A program made the position numbers and the translations under genes. From Gordonia mangrovi (GTDB lineage Bacteria > Actinomycetota > Actinomycetes > Mycobacteriales > Mycobacteriaceae), in NCBI RefSeq assembly GCF_024734075.1, contig NZ_CP102850.1:3534001-3598000 (forward strand): a stretch of 64,000 nt of DNA. The letters run 5' to 3'. The notes under the pieces were generated by a model. That model worked only from the letters and a program-made list of their open reading frames with translations. It ran no database searches and was not told the origin of the DNA. The number at the start of each line of letters is the position of its first letter. Within the stretch, counting starts at the first letter, position 1. Shown here piece by piece: positions 44,242-52,736 of the stretch.

Positions 44242-45177
44242 GTGACCTCGACGGCGGGCAGTGTCCCGCAGGAACACCAGCGGCTGCGCGTCGCGGCGAT
44301 CTTCGCCGCGCTGACGGCGATGTTCGCCGGACTCGGGCTGTGCTGGTTGCTCGCCGCGCCCGACGGGCCGGAGGCGACCGCGGTGCCCGGAGTTCTGGGA
44401 CTGGCCGCCGCGGTTCTACTGGTGGGGCTCGGCGCGCTGCCCGTCCTCGGTCTCGAGCCGTCGCCGGTGGCGGTGGGGAGCGCCGGCGCGGCCTGGTTCG
44501 TCGGTGTCGCGCTGACCGCGTGGATGCGGACTGCCGACCAGACCGGTCTCGCACCGACCGCCGTGGGGCTCGGCCAGTTCGTCGACACCCTCCGCGCCGG
44601 AGCGCCGGAACTCGTCACCCTCCTCGCGTCGTGTGCGGTGGTCGTGCTGGTGTGCGTGCACCTGTTCGGACGTGCCGATCCCCCCGCGGCGGCCTACGCG
44701 ATCCTCGCGGCGATCGGCGTGCTGGCGACGTCGATCACCGGTCACCCCGGGCAACACTCGATCGGTCCGGTGCTGATCGGCGCGCACGCGTTGGCCGCCG
44801 CCTGGTGGTGCGGGACGCTGGCCGCGATGATCCTCGTCGTGCGCGGGCGCCGTGGATGGGCGGTCGCACTGCCGGAATTCTCCGCCCGGGCCCTGTGGGC
44901 CGTCGCGGTCATCGCCGCCACCGGTGTCGTCAGCGGATTGCTGGACACCGGCGTCGGCGACCTCCTCGACACGGGATACGGACGCATCCTGCTGGCCAAG
45001 GCGGCGGGTCTCACCGTCCTCGTCGCGTTCGGCGTCCACGCGCGGCGACGCTGGGTACCGCAGGCCGGCCGTCATCGGCTCGCCGAGACGGCCTCGCTGC
45101 GTTACGCGTTCGCCGAACTCGTCGTGATGGGCTCGGTACTCGGGCTCGCGGTGGGGCTCGCGGGCACCGCACCCTGA
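44242..45177 (+). CDS. CopD-like copper transport membrane protein
   Basis: This 311-residue integral membrane protein has about eight hydrophobic helices. Loop residues TGHPGQHS and the following AHALAAAWWCGTLAAM are typical of the CopD/YcnJ domain. The likely role is moving copper handed over by CopC. The GTG at 44242 lies 10 bases after copC. Its 3' end overlaps the end of a convergent WS/DGAT pseudogene. Confidence 0.85.
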   Translation: MTSTAGSVPQEHQRLRVAAIFAALTAMFAGLGLCWLLAAPDGPEATAVPGVLGLAAAVLLVGLGALPVLGLEPSPVAVGSAGAAWFVGVALTAWMRTADQTGLAPTAVGLGQFVDTLRAGAPELVTLLASCAVVVLVCVHLFGRADPPAAAYAILAAIGVLATSITGHPGQHSIGPVLIGAHALAAAWWCGTLAAMILVVRGRRGWAVALPEFSARALWAVAVIAATGVVSGLLDTGVGDLLDTGYGRILLAKAAGLTVLVAFGVHARRRWVPQAGRHRLAETASLRYAFAELVVMGSVLGLAVGLAGTAP

Positions 45178-46348
45178 TCGGCGACGCCCACCTCCTTGGC
45201 CAACAGGTCGAGCTCGGTGCGCATCTCCGCGACGAGCTGCCACACGTCGGGGACCAGCTCGCGGTCGGCGGTGAACGCGAAGTCCAGCTGATCCTCGTAA
45301 CTGAGCAACGTGAGACTCAGCCCCACCCCTTCGATGAGGACGTTCACCGGATGCTGGGACACCACCCGGGCGCCGGCACAGTAGAGCGGCTTCGGAGATC
45401 CGGGGATGTTGGAGATGGTGACGTTGAACGGCGGTCGGATCCAGCCGGCACCGGTGGTCGCGGAGATCATCCGGGCGGTGCGCCCGAACAGTGCCGGCGG
45501 GACCGTGTGGTTCGCATCGCGCAGCAGCTGCGCAGGTATCGCGCGATGACGTTCCTTGGCCGACCGCATGACATGCCCGGTCCGCTCCAGCCGGGCCCGG
45601 GCGTCGGGTTCGTCGGTCGGGATGGTGACGATCATCGATGAGATCTGGTTCCCGTACGTGTTGCCCTGCGCCGGATCCTTGGTCCGCACCGAGACGGGCA
45701 CCATCGCGACCAGCGCAGTGTTCGGATCGTCGCCGCGCGCGGCCATCCGTCGCCGCAGGGCGCCTGCGCACAGCGCGACCACGATGTCGTTCACGGTGGC
45801 ACCGGGCAGCGCGTCCTTGACGGCCCGCACCGTCGTCAACGGCAGTGTGCCGTAGGCGAACCGACGGTGTGGCGAGATCCGGCCACCGAACGATGTCTTG
45901 GGTGCGCGGCTCACCGTGGGGCGCTCCAATGTGCGTCCGTCTCGGTTGCGGGTGGCGATCCGGGCCGCGCGATCCGCGGCGGCGGACAGCAGTTCGGTGC
46001 CCGGCAGGTTGCGCATCGTCGGCAGCTGATCGATGTGGCGCAGGGTCGCCGGCAGTGCGCGCATCATTCGGATCGGTTGCATCGGGAGTGCCGCGAACGC
46101 CCGCGCCAACAATTCGAGATCGCCGGGCTCGTGCCCGACCGAGCCCTTCTCGTCTGCGACGACCTCGCGTGGGAGGGGCCGCGGTGTCGGCTCCAGCAGT
46201 GCGCTGAGCAGTTCGATGCCCGAGACGCCGTCGATCGCGGCGTGGTGCAACTTCGTGAGCATCGCGACACGGCCGTCCTCGACACCGTGGATCACGTGGA
46301 TCTCCCACAGTGGACGTGCCCGATCGAGACATCCCTGAAGGTTTGATG

Positions 46349-47578
46349 TCAAGCCGCGGCGGGGGTTTGGTCCTTCCATGCGGTGGCGGGGTCGTAGGGG
46401 ATACCGCGGGCCAGGCAGCCATGGAGTATGCCGACGAGGCGGTTGGCGAGTTGGCGTAGCGCGGCGTTGTGGTCGACGTCTCGGGCTCGTTGTTTGCGGT
46501 AGTAGGCGCGGGCGCCGTCGTCGTGCATGAAGGCTCCGTGGGCCTGGGCCATCAGGGCGTCGACGAGTCGGTCGTTGTGGACGTAGCGGGCGGAGACGAT
46601 CCGCGATTTGCCCGACTGTTTCGTGATGGGGCTGGTGCCCGCCGCGTTGCGGCGGGCTTTGCTGTTGCGGAAACGTAACGGGTCGTCCCCGAACTCGGCG
46701 AGCACCCGGGGTCCCACGGTCGGCCCCATGCCGGGCTGGCTGAGGTAGATCTCATGGTCCGGGTGCTGGGAAAAATGGGCATCGACCTCGCCGGCGAGCT
46801 CGTCGATCTGCTCGATCACCACACCCAGCACCGCCACCGAGGCGCGCACCGAGGCCGCGTAGGCGTCGGTGACCCGATCAGGTTGGCCGAGGTGCTGTCC
46901 GCGTAGGATCTGTTGTATCTCAACAGCTTTGGTGTCTTTGTTGCGGCGACCCTTGAGGAGGGGCAGGATCTGGCTTTTGGTCAGCTTCGCCGCCCGCGCC
47001 GGGGTCGGCGCCTTGGTCAGCAAGCCCAGGATCGGCCGGCTCGTCAATTCCAGATCCAACGCCGAACACACCAGCAGGATCGCCGGGAAGTACTCGCGCA
47101 GCGCCGCACGCACCCGCAGCATGTGGCGCGTGCGTTCCCAGATCATCGTCTGATGCGCGCGGGCCACCACCTTGACCGCGTCCGCGATCTCGGAGTCCCC
47201 ACCACTTTCCCGCAACTGGTGGCGACGACTCCGCAGCATCTCGGCCAGCGCATGCGCATCACCCTTGTCGCTCTTGGCGCCCGAACTGACCACGATCTCG
47301 CGGTAGCGATGGGCCTGTTTGGGATCGACTCCAAATACCCGATACCCCGCAGCGATCAACGCGTTGACCCACGGACCGCGATCGATCTCGATACACACCA
47401 GCACCTGGTCAGGCTGATCGCCCTCGTCGAGGAAGGTCGCCGCGATCTCCCCGAACCTCTCGATCCCGGCGATCCCCTCAGGCAACCGCGCCCGCCGCAA
47501 CACCTGCCCACGCTCGTCTTGAAACTCGACATCGTGGTGGTCTTCGGCCCAATCATCCCCGACGAACAACACTGCCAC
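46349..47578 (-). CDS. IS110-family DEDD transposase
   Basis: This is a 409-residue recombinase. The N-terminal RuvC-like DEDD domain has FVGDDWAEDHHD, VCIEIDRGPW and GAKSDKGDAHAL. The C-terminal Transposase_20 domain has LSQPGMGPTVGPRVLAEFGD and KARRNAAGTSPITKQSGKS, where the conserved Ser acts in strand exchange. The GTG at 47578 was chosen because GAGGAGG lies 8 bases upstream; the frame continues to 47623. It looks intact. Confidence 0.92.
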   Translation of the reverse strand: MAVLFVGDDWAEDHHDVEFQDERGQVLRRARLPEGIAGIERFGEIAATFLDEGDQPDQVLVCIEIDRGPWVNALIAAGYRVFGVDPKQAHRYREIVVSSGAKSDKGDAHALAEMLRSRRHQLRESGGDSEIADAVKVVARAHQTMIWERTRHMLRVRAALREYFPAILLVCSALDLELTSRPILGLLTKAPTPARAAKLTKSQILPLLKGRRNKDTKAVEIQQILRGQHLGQPDRVTDAYAASVRASVAVLGVVIEQIDELAGEVDAHFSQHPDHEIYLSQPGMGPTVGPRVLAEFGDDPLRFRNSKARRNAAGTSPITKQSGKSRIVSARYVHNDRLVDALMAQAHGAFMHDDGARAYYRKQRARDVDHNAALRQLANRLVGILHGCLARGIPYDPATAWKDQTPAAA

Positions 47579-47857
47579 TGCCGGTGCCTCCTCACAGCTA
47601 CCAAGCCGTCGATTGTTCAACACGGCAGCTGGCCGGAGGACCCTCGCGAACTAATGGTTCAGTGCTCACACCCCGAAACCACATCGGAGCCGGCACGACA
47701 TCCCAGCAGCAATCACACCCTCTTGGCCGACCACCAGGGGCACGGTCTCGATCCAGAACTCGCCATCAACGGTTCCGTAGGCACGAGTGCTCACCCAGCA
47801 GCAGCCACCAACACCAAGTCTGACCCAAACTCACGACCAGACCCAGTAGCTCCCATT
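47579..47857 (-). ncRNA. Candidate IS110 bridge RNA
   Basis: This is the non-coding left end of the IS110 element, read on the minus strand. Four short segments are ordered like a bridge RNA. GAGCACT (47792-47786) partly matches the left target plus core (CACT shared). GATCGAG (47753-47747) is the complement of CTCGATC, core plus right target. GGGATGTC (47704-47697) equals the right element end. CCATTAG (47657-47651) is the complement of CTAATGG, core plus left element end. Small stems lie within each pair (ACGG-AA-CCGT; GTGC...GCAC). The exact RNA ends are not known. Confidence 0.65.
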
Positions 47858-48188
47858 AGTGGGCGAGAAGCGATCTGACCGACGGCCTCCGACAGCTGGG
47901 CGGCGGTGCCCGGGGCAGGCAGCGCCGTCTCCCAGATGTGCGAATCGATGTCGAAGGAGTGATCCTCCACGAACACCGGGTAGTCGAGGCCGAACGGCAC
48001 CTCCCGGACCCGCCACCGGAACGGTGACAGCTCATCGATGCGGGCGGCGATCTGGTCGGCGATCAGCGCGGCGGTCACCGGGTCACCGTCGACGGTCGTG
48101 TTCTCCAGGATGGTGAGCTGGCAGACGTGGGAATGGGTGCGGCCGTCCTCGATGGCGAGGAACTGGGCGTCGACGCTGCTGAGTCGTC

Positions 48189-49667
48189 TCATCGGGTGGC
48201 TCCTTCGGCGTGCATATCGGCGGTGACCTTCTGCATCAGTTGCAGTTCGGTGTGGAACGCGCAGGCGAGACCGTCCAGGTCGTCGACGATCTCGCGGTCA
48301 CCGACCAGGCCGATCTGCAGCCGGTCGAAGTAACTGAAGACCGTGATGTTCAGTCCGAGACTGTCGCTGATCGTGGAGATCGGGAAGTTCTCGCGGACCG
48401 CCCGGCCGGCGAAGAAGAGCTGATTGCGGGGTCCGGGCACGTTCGAGATGACCAGGTTCGCCGCCGGCGCGAACGAATCGCTGGAGGCCAGCCGGGTGAC
48501 CGTGCGGGTGGCCTGGCCGAACAGCATCGGTGGGACGAGGTCGTTCACGTCGCGCATCAGCGTGGTCGGCACCGTGTTGTGCCGATTCTTCGCCTCCAGC
48601 ATGCCCCGACGGCAGCGGCGCAGCCGGACGAGAAGATTCGGCTCGTCGGTGGGCAGCGCGGTGACCATAGACGCCACGCTGTTGCCGTAGGCGCCGGCCT
48701 CGCGTTCGGTGCGTACCGACACCGGGATGACCGCCACCAGCGGCTGGTCGGGCAATGCGCCGAGTCGTTCCAGCCACCGTCGCACGGCGCCGGTGGACAA
48801 GGCGACGACGACATCGTTGATGGTGCAGTCGAGCGCGCGTTTGAGCTCCTTGACGTCCTCGAGGGGGACGCTGGTCAGCGCCACCTGGCGATGCGAGGTG
48901 ATCTTGCCGTTGAGCCGTAGCCGCGGCGCGGTCACCGAGGGCGCCGGTGGGGCCACCGACTCGATCCGCCCGAGCTTGGCGATCCCCCGCACCATCCGGC
49001 CGACCGGACGAATGCCGGGGATCGAGCGTAGGACCGCCACGTGATCGAGATTGGTGAGCATCCGCCCGGCAGCGCCGACGGTGCCGAGCTGTCGTCGTGG
49101 TTCGGCGATGACGCCGCGCGCGAGCATCCCGACCTGGCTCGGGGCCTGTTCGGCCCGGTGGCGGGGTGCCGGCGCGATCCTGCGTCCGGCGGGCGAATCG
49201 TCGAGCAGCGTGCTCATCACCTCGGCCGCCGAGACGCCGTCCACTGCGGCGTGGTGCAGCTTGGTGAGGACCGCGACGCCGCCGTCGGCGAGTCCGTGGA
49301 TCAGGTACATCTCCCAGAGCGGTCGCGATCGGTCCATCGGATGCGCGGACAGGCGGGCTACCTGACTCTCGAGGGCGGCGCGGTCGCCCGGCGCCACGAG
49401 TGCCAGTTCGCGGATGTGGAAGTCGAGGTCGACGTCGCCGTCCACCCAATAGGGGTGACCGAGTCCGAACGGAACCTCGGCCAGACGCCAGCGCAGCGGT
49501 GGCAGCAGGTGCAGGCGTTCGGCGACGTGATCGGCGAGGTCGTCGCGGGTCAGGGGTGCGGCGTCGTCGTCGGGCCGCTCGAGGATGACGAGGCTTGACA
49601 GGTTGGTGACGGTTCGGCCGTCCTCGGCGGCGAGGAAGAAGTTGTCGAGGCTGGTCAGGGCGCGCAT
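48189..49667 (-). CDS. Wax ester synthase / diacylglycerol acyltransferase (WS/DGAT)
   Basis: This 492-residue acyltransferase has MRALTSLDNFFLAAEDGRTV at the N-terminus, catalytic HHAAVDG (about 138-144), NDVVVALSTGAVRRWL and NLVISNVPGP followed by GLNITVFS. It makes storage lipid esters from acyl-CoA at the membrane. It overlaps by 4 bases the start of the second, IS110-broken WS/DGAT; the two probably arose by tandem duplication and were co-transcribed. Confidence 0.93.
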   Translation of the reverse strand: MRALTSLDNFFLAAEDGRTVTNLSSLVILERPDDDAAPLTRDDLADHVAERLHLLPPLRWRLAEVPFGLGHPYWVDGDVDLDFHIRELALVAPGDRAALESQVARLSAHPMDRSRPLWEMYLIHGLADGGVAVLTKLHHAAVDGVSAAEVMSTLLDDSPAGRRIAPAPRHRAEQAPSQVGMLARGVIAEPRRQLGTVGAAGRMLTNLDHVAVLRSIPGIRPVGRMVRGIAKLGRIESVAPPAPSVTAPRLRLNGKITSHRQVALTSVPLEDVKELKRALDCTINDVVVALSTGAVRRWLERLGALPDQPLVAVIPVSVRTEREAGAYGNSVASMVTALPTDEPNLLVRLRRCRRGMLEAKNRHNTVPTTLMRDVNDLVPPMLFGQATRTVTRLASSDSFAPAANLVISNVPGPRNQLFFAGRAVRENFPISTISDSLGLNITVFSYFDRLQIGLVGDREIVDDLDGLACAFHTELQLMQKVTADMHAEGATR

Positions 49668-49754
49668 GTGGGGGGAGACTTTCTCGGACGTTCGCGGGAG
49701 AGGGTGCGTTCGGGGCGCAACACGGCAGCGGGGGAGGCCGCCTCACAGCGCCCA

Positions 49755-49793
49755 CGGACACCACCGACCGGTGGGGGCGGTCGGTGGTGTCCG
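49755..49793 (-). terminator. Hairpin after the alcohol dehydrogenase gene
   Basis: CGGACACCACCGACCG pairs perfectly with CGGTCGGTGGTGTCCG across a 7-base loop, 8 bases past the dehydrogenase stop. It separates it from the WS/DGAT genes. Confidence 0.75.
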
Positions 49794-49800
49794 TTGGCGG

Positions 49801-50883
49801 TCACAGTGACGGGTCGACGATGATCTTCGCGTCGTGCGGGTTGTTCGCCAGACGCTCGAATGCGTCCGCGATCCCGTCGAGTCCGACCGTGCCGGTGAGC
49901 AACGGTGCGGCATCGATCTTCCCGGCCGCCAGGAGCGCGAAGGTCTCCGCGAATTCCTGCGGCGTGTAGTACGCCGAGAACTTGAGTGCGATCTCCTTCA
50001 TCATGCACTGGGCAGGCATGAAGGCATCGGACTCCATGTTCACGCCGACGACCACGATGGTCGATCCGGCCGGTACGCCGGAGATGATCTGCTGGATCAG
50101 GTTGGGCACACCGACGCACTCGAAGGCGACGGTTCGACGGAACGGCATCTGACCGAGCATTCCGGTCGGCGGGGCCATCCGGGCGGGGTCGTCGGTGGCG
50201 GCCGCGGCGATGAACGCCTCGTAGGGCGAGCTCTGGGCGGGATCGACCACCACGTCGGCGCCGAGACGCTGTGCCAGTTCACGGCGTTCCGGAGAGAAGT
50301 CCGCGGCGACGATCGGTCCGATGCCCTTCATCTTCAGGACGGCGATGATGGCGAGCCCGATCGGACCACAGCCGACGACCAGCGGGACGTCATCGGCGCC
50401 CAGCCCGGCGTGTCCGACCGCGCGGTAGGCGACCGCCATCGGCTCGGTCAATGCCGCGAGCTCGGTGGACATCTCGTCCGGGACCTCGATCAGCAGGGGC
50501 TCCGACAGCAGCATCTTCTCGGCGTATGCGCCCGGCGCGTCCGGACCCTGGAAGCCGAGGAACACGGGCGCCTCGCGGGCCAGGATCGGCATGGACACGA
50601 CTCGCCGGCCGACCGGAATCTTCTGATCGGTGTTCGGACCGTACGAAGCGACCCGTCCGACGAACTCGTGGCCGAACACCAGCGGCTTGGACAGGTCCAT
50701 CATCTCGAAGCCGACCACTGCCTTCGTCGTGGCGTTCAGGTCTTCGCCATGATGCATGGCGTGCAGGTCCGAGCCGCAGATGCCGCAGGCGAGCACATCG
50801 ACGAGAACCTCGCCCGGGCCCGGAGTGGGCTCCGGCACCTCGGCGACGCGCAACTTCTCGTCCTGCATCAACACGGCGCGCAT
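49801..50883 (-). CDS. Zinc-dependent alcohol dehydrogenase (butanediol dehydrogenase-like)
   Basis: This 360-residue MDR-superfamily dehydrogenase has the zinc site CGICGSDLH (about 34-42), GHEFVGRV (about 71-78), an NAD fold with VVGCGPIGLAII and a catalytic Glu in LTEPMAVAYRAV. The four-Cys structural-zinc lobe is replaced by LAREAPVFLGFQ, so only the catalytic zinc is expected. The ATG overlaps the cupin stop by one base (TGATG), indicating an operon. Confidence 0.88.
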   Translation of the reverse strand: MRAVLMQDEKLRVAEVPEPTPGPGEVLVDVLACGICGSDLHAMHHGEDLNATTKAVVGFEMMDLSKPLVFGHEFVGRVASYGPNTDQKIPVGRRVVSMPILAREAPVFLGFQGPDAPGAYAEKMLLSEPLLIEVPDEMSTELAALTEPMAVAYRAVGHAGLGADDVPLVVGCGPIGLAIIAVLKMKGIGPIVAADFSPERRELAQRLGADVVVDPAQSSPYEAFIAAAATDDPARMAPPTGMLGQMPFRRTVAFECVGVPNLIQQIISGVPAGSTIVVVGVNMESDAFMPAQCMMKEIALKFSAYYTPQEFAETFALLAAGKIDAAPLLTGTVGLDGIADAFERLANNPHDAKIIVDPSL

Positions 50884-51455
50884 CAGATGGTCTCCACGGT
50901 GTAGCCGGCATAGCCGCCGGTGATGTAGTTGACCGGTCCCAGACCCTGAGCCTCGGACAGGGTGCCGGTGAGGTGCTGGATCAGTGCGGCGTCGAGGATG
51001 GAGTGGAACGTGCCGTCCTCGCTGAAGTTGATGTTGGCGCCGGTGATCGAGAAGAACACGACGGTGTCCTCGGTGTTGGACTCGGGGCAGACGAAGGTGT
51101 GGGCCGAGGCGCCGGGCTCGTAGAGGTAGGAGCCGGCGGTCTGCGGCTGATCCGGATACTCCTCGTAGTGCCAGCTGCCGCTCAGGGTGTACCCGTCGAC
51201 GGTGCCGGTGTGGTAGTGCAGCGGTACGCGGGCGCCGGGGGCGAAGGTGGCCAGCACGACCCACTCGCCCTTCTCCAGGTCGAGGCGCAGCGGCTTGAAG
51301 TGCACGCCGGGGCCGAGGGAGTCCTTGATCAGGGGGCTGTTCTCCACGTTGACGGTGAGCAGCTCGCCCTGCGGCAGCGCCACGACGGGCAGCATGGCGC
51401 CGGACGAGGTGGAGACCGGGCCGACGGGGGTGATTGTGGTGGTGGGTGCAGACAT
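50883..51455 (-). CDS. Cupin-fold protein (2,4'-dihydroxyacetophenone dioxygenase-like)
   Basis: This 190-residue single cupin has metal-site residues in VPLHYHTGTVDGYTL (His x 2) and a second His in PGASAHTFVCPE. It resembles proteins annotated as 2,4'-dihydroxyacetophenone dioxygenase family, which cleave a carbon-carbon bond next to a ketone. AAAGGAA precedes the ATG at 51455. Coupled to the dehydrogenase; an AraC regulator lies upstream in the same direction. Confidence 0.75.
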   Translation of the reverse strand: MSAPTTTITPVGPVSTSSGAMLPVVALPQGELLTVNVENSPLIKDSLGPGVHFKPLRLDLEKGEWVVLATFAPGARVPLHYHTGTVDGYTLSGSWHYEEYPDQPQTAGSYLYEPGASAHTFVCPESNTEDTVVFFSITGANINFSEDGTFHSILDAALIQHLTGTLSEAQGLGPVNYITGGYAGYTVETI

Positions 51456-51604
51456 TGTGGTGTTCCTTTCACCGCTGGTTGGGCTGTGATGAACACCATG
51501 CCAAGCGTGCGGATGTATTCCTTGACATGAGGCGACAGTCTTTTGACCCCAGGGGACAAGAATGTGATCCGGAGCACCATTGAGGTTGGTGCGGTGTCGC
51601 CCGA

Positions 51605-52636
51605 CTATCCCGGGGCGACCTGCGTCGCGTGGGCCGCGCGGCGATGGGCCGCGCGGAATTGGGCCGGTCCGCAGTCGAACCACCGGCGACACGAGCGGGT
51701 CAGCACACTCTGTTCGGAATAACCCAGCTCGTGTGCGAGGTGTATCAGGGTCATGTCGGTGTCGCGCAGCCAGTGTTCGGCGAGTTCACGTCGTACCGAG
51801 TCCACGATGTCGGCATAGGTGGTGTGCTCGGCAGCGAGCCGGCGCTGCAGCGTCTTGGGGTGGAGGTGGAACTGCCGGGCGGTGACGGCCAGGGTGGCCC
51901 TGCCGGTGGGCAGCAGCTGCCGGACGAGTTCACGTACCGAGCCGCTCAGCCGCCGATCCTGCCGGTCGATCACGGTGTCGAGGTAGCCCACCATCGCCCG
52001 GTGGGCGGTCTCGTCGGCGACGAGTGGCCGGGCCAGGTCGGAGGCCTGCAGCGTGAAACCGGCCTTGGGCTGGGAGAAGCGCGGCGTGCAGGAGAACTCG
52101 GTGAGATAGTCGTCGCGGGGGCCGAGCGGCTCGTGCGGGATGTGCACGGTCAGCGGCGAGAACGTCGACCCCAGCAGGAAGCGCAGGACGCGCAATGCCA
52201 CCCCCAGTGACAATTCCATCGCTTGTCGGTGGGGTGGGGGATCCGGGATGAGCAGCCGGAACTCCATGAACGCGGTGTCCGGGTTCGGTAGCGGCGTGAC
52301 CTCGATGGTGATCGCCGGACTGTAGGCGGCCAGATAGTTCTCGAAGACGCGCAATGCGTCGGCCACGGTGCGGGTGGTGCGGGCCGCGACCCCGACCGGA
52401 CCCAGGATCTCGATGCCCTGGCGGCGGGCCAGGCGGCGGCCGAAGTCCGGGGTCCCGGTGGTCTGTGCGGCGGCCTCGAGTACCTGGATCATCGCGACGT
52501 AGGTGAAGAAGGACTCGAAGTTGCCCACATCCGAGGGCCGGATACCGGCCGCATGAAGCAGGGTCGGCGCGTCCGCCCCGAGCGCAGCAGCTTCCTCCAT
52601 GAATCCGGTCAGGCATGTGCCGCGGATCACAGACAT
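51605..52636 (-). CDS. AraC-family transcriptional regulator
   Basis: This 343-residue regulator has an N-terminal arabinose-binding-like domain (about 15-200) and a C-terminal double helix-turn-helix (VTARQFHLHPKTLQRRL; LAHELGYSEQSVLTRSCRRWF). The ATG at 52636 is likely; a TTG at 52651 is possible. It probably activates the cupin-dehydrogenase pair downstream or the divergent epimerase gene. Confidence 0.9.
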   Translation of the reverse strand: MSVIRGTCLTGFMEEAAALGADAPTLLHAAGIRPSDVGNFESFFTYVAMIQVLEAAAQTTGTPDFGRRLARRQGIEILGPVGVAARTTRTVADALRVFENYLAAYSPAITIEVTPLPNPDTAFMEFRLLIPDPPPHRQAMELSLGVALRVLRFLLGSTFSPLTVHIPHEPLGPRDDYLTEFSCTPRFSQPKAGFTLQASDLARPLVADETAHRAMVGYLDTVIDRQDRRLSGSVRELVRQLLPTGRATLAVTARQFHLHPKTLQRRLAAEHTTYADIVDSVRRELAEHWLRDTDMTLIHLAHELGYSEQSVLTRSCRRWFDCGPAQFRAAHRRAAHATQVAPG

Positions 52637-52736
52637 GTCCGAAAGTGTCAAGGAACTGTCTCTTCAAGTCAAGGAGGCGATCGCCGGGTATCCCATGATG
52701 GGCATCACATGCACCGCCATCGCTGAGAGGCATCAC

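Larger units (their letters stand above)
46329..47857 (-). mobile_element. IS110-family insertion sequence
   Basis: This 1529-bp element has no terminal inverted repeats. On the minus strand it is flanked by CT on both sides (plus-strand AG at 46327-46328 and 47858-47859), the core dinucleotide expected for IS110/IS621-type insertion. Its long non-coding end (279 bases) lies before the transposase and only about 20 bases follow it, which is the IS110 rather than IS1111 layout. Confidence 0.9.
45102..48192 (-). pseudogene. WS/DGAT split by an IS110 element
   Basis: The N-terminal 111 codons (48192-47860) read MRRLSSVDAQFLAIEDGR to GQIASRP. The remainder (46328-45102) resumes LDRARPLWEIHVIHG and contains the catalytic motif HHAAIDG. 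Removing the insert with one copy of its CT core restores the frame exactly (SRP-LDRARPLW), giving about 519 codons. The ATG overlaps the stop of the upstream intact WS/DGAT (ATGA). The C-terminal part keeps the active motif but lacks the N-terminal lobe and a proper start. Confidence 0.92.

Noticed and set aside
47584..47823. Short plus-strand frame in the non-coding end of the IS110 element
   Set aside because: Low-quality composition, no ribosome site, and the same region is better explained as the bridge RNA region.
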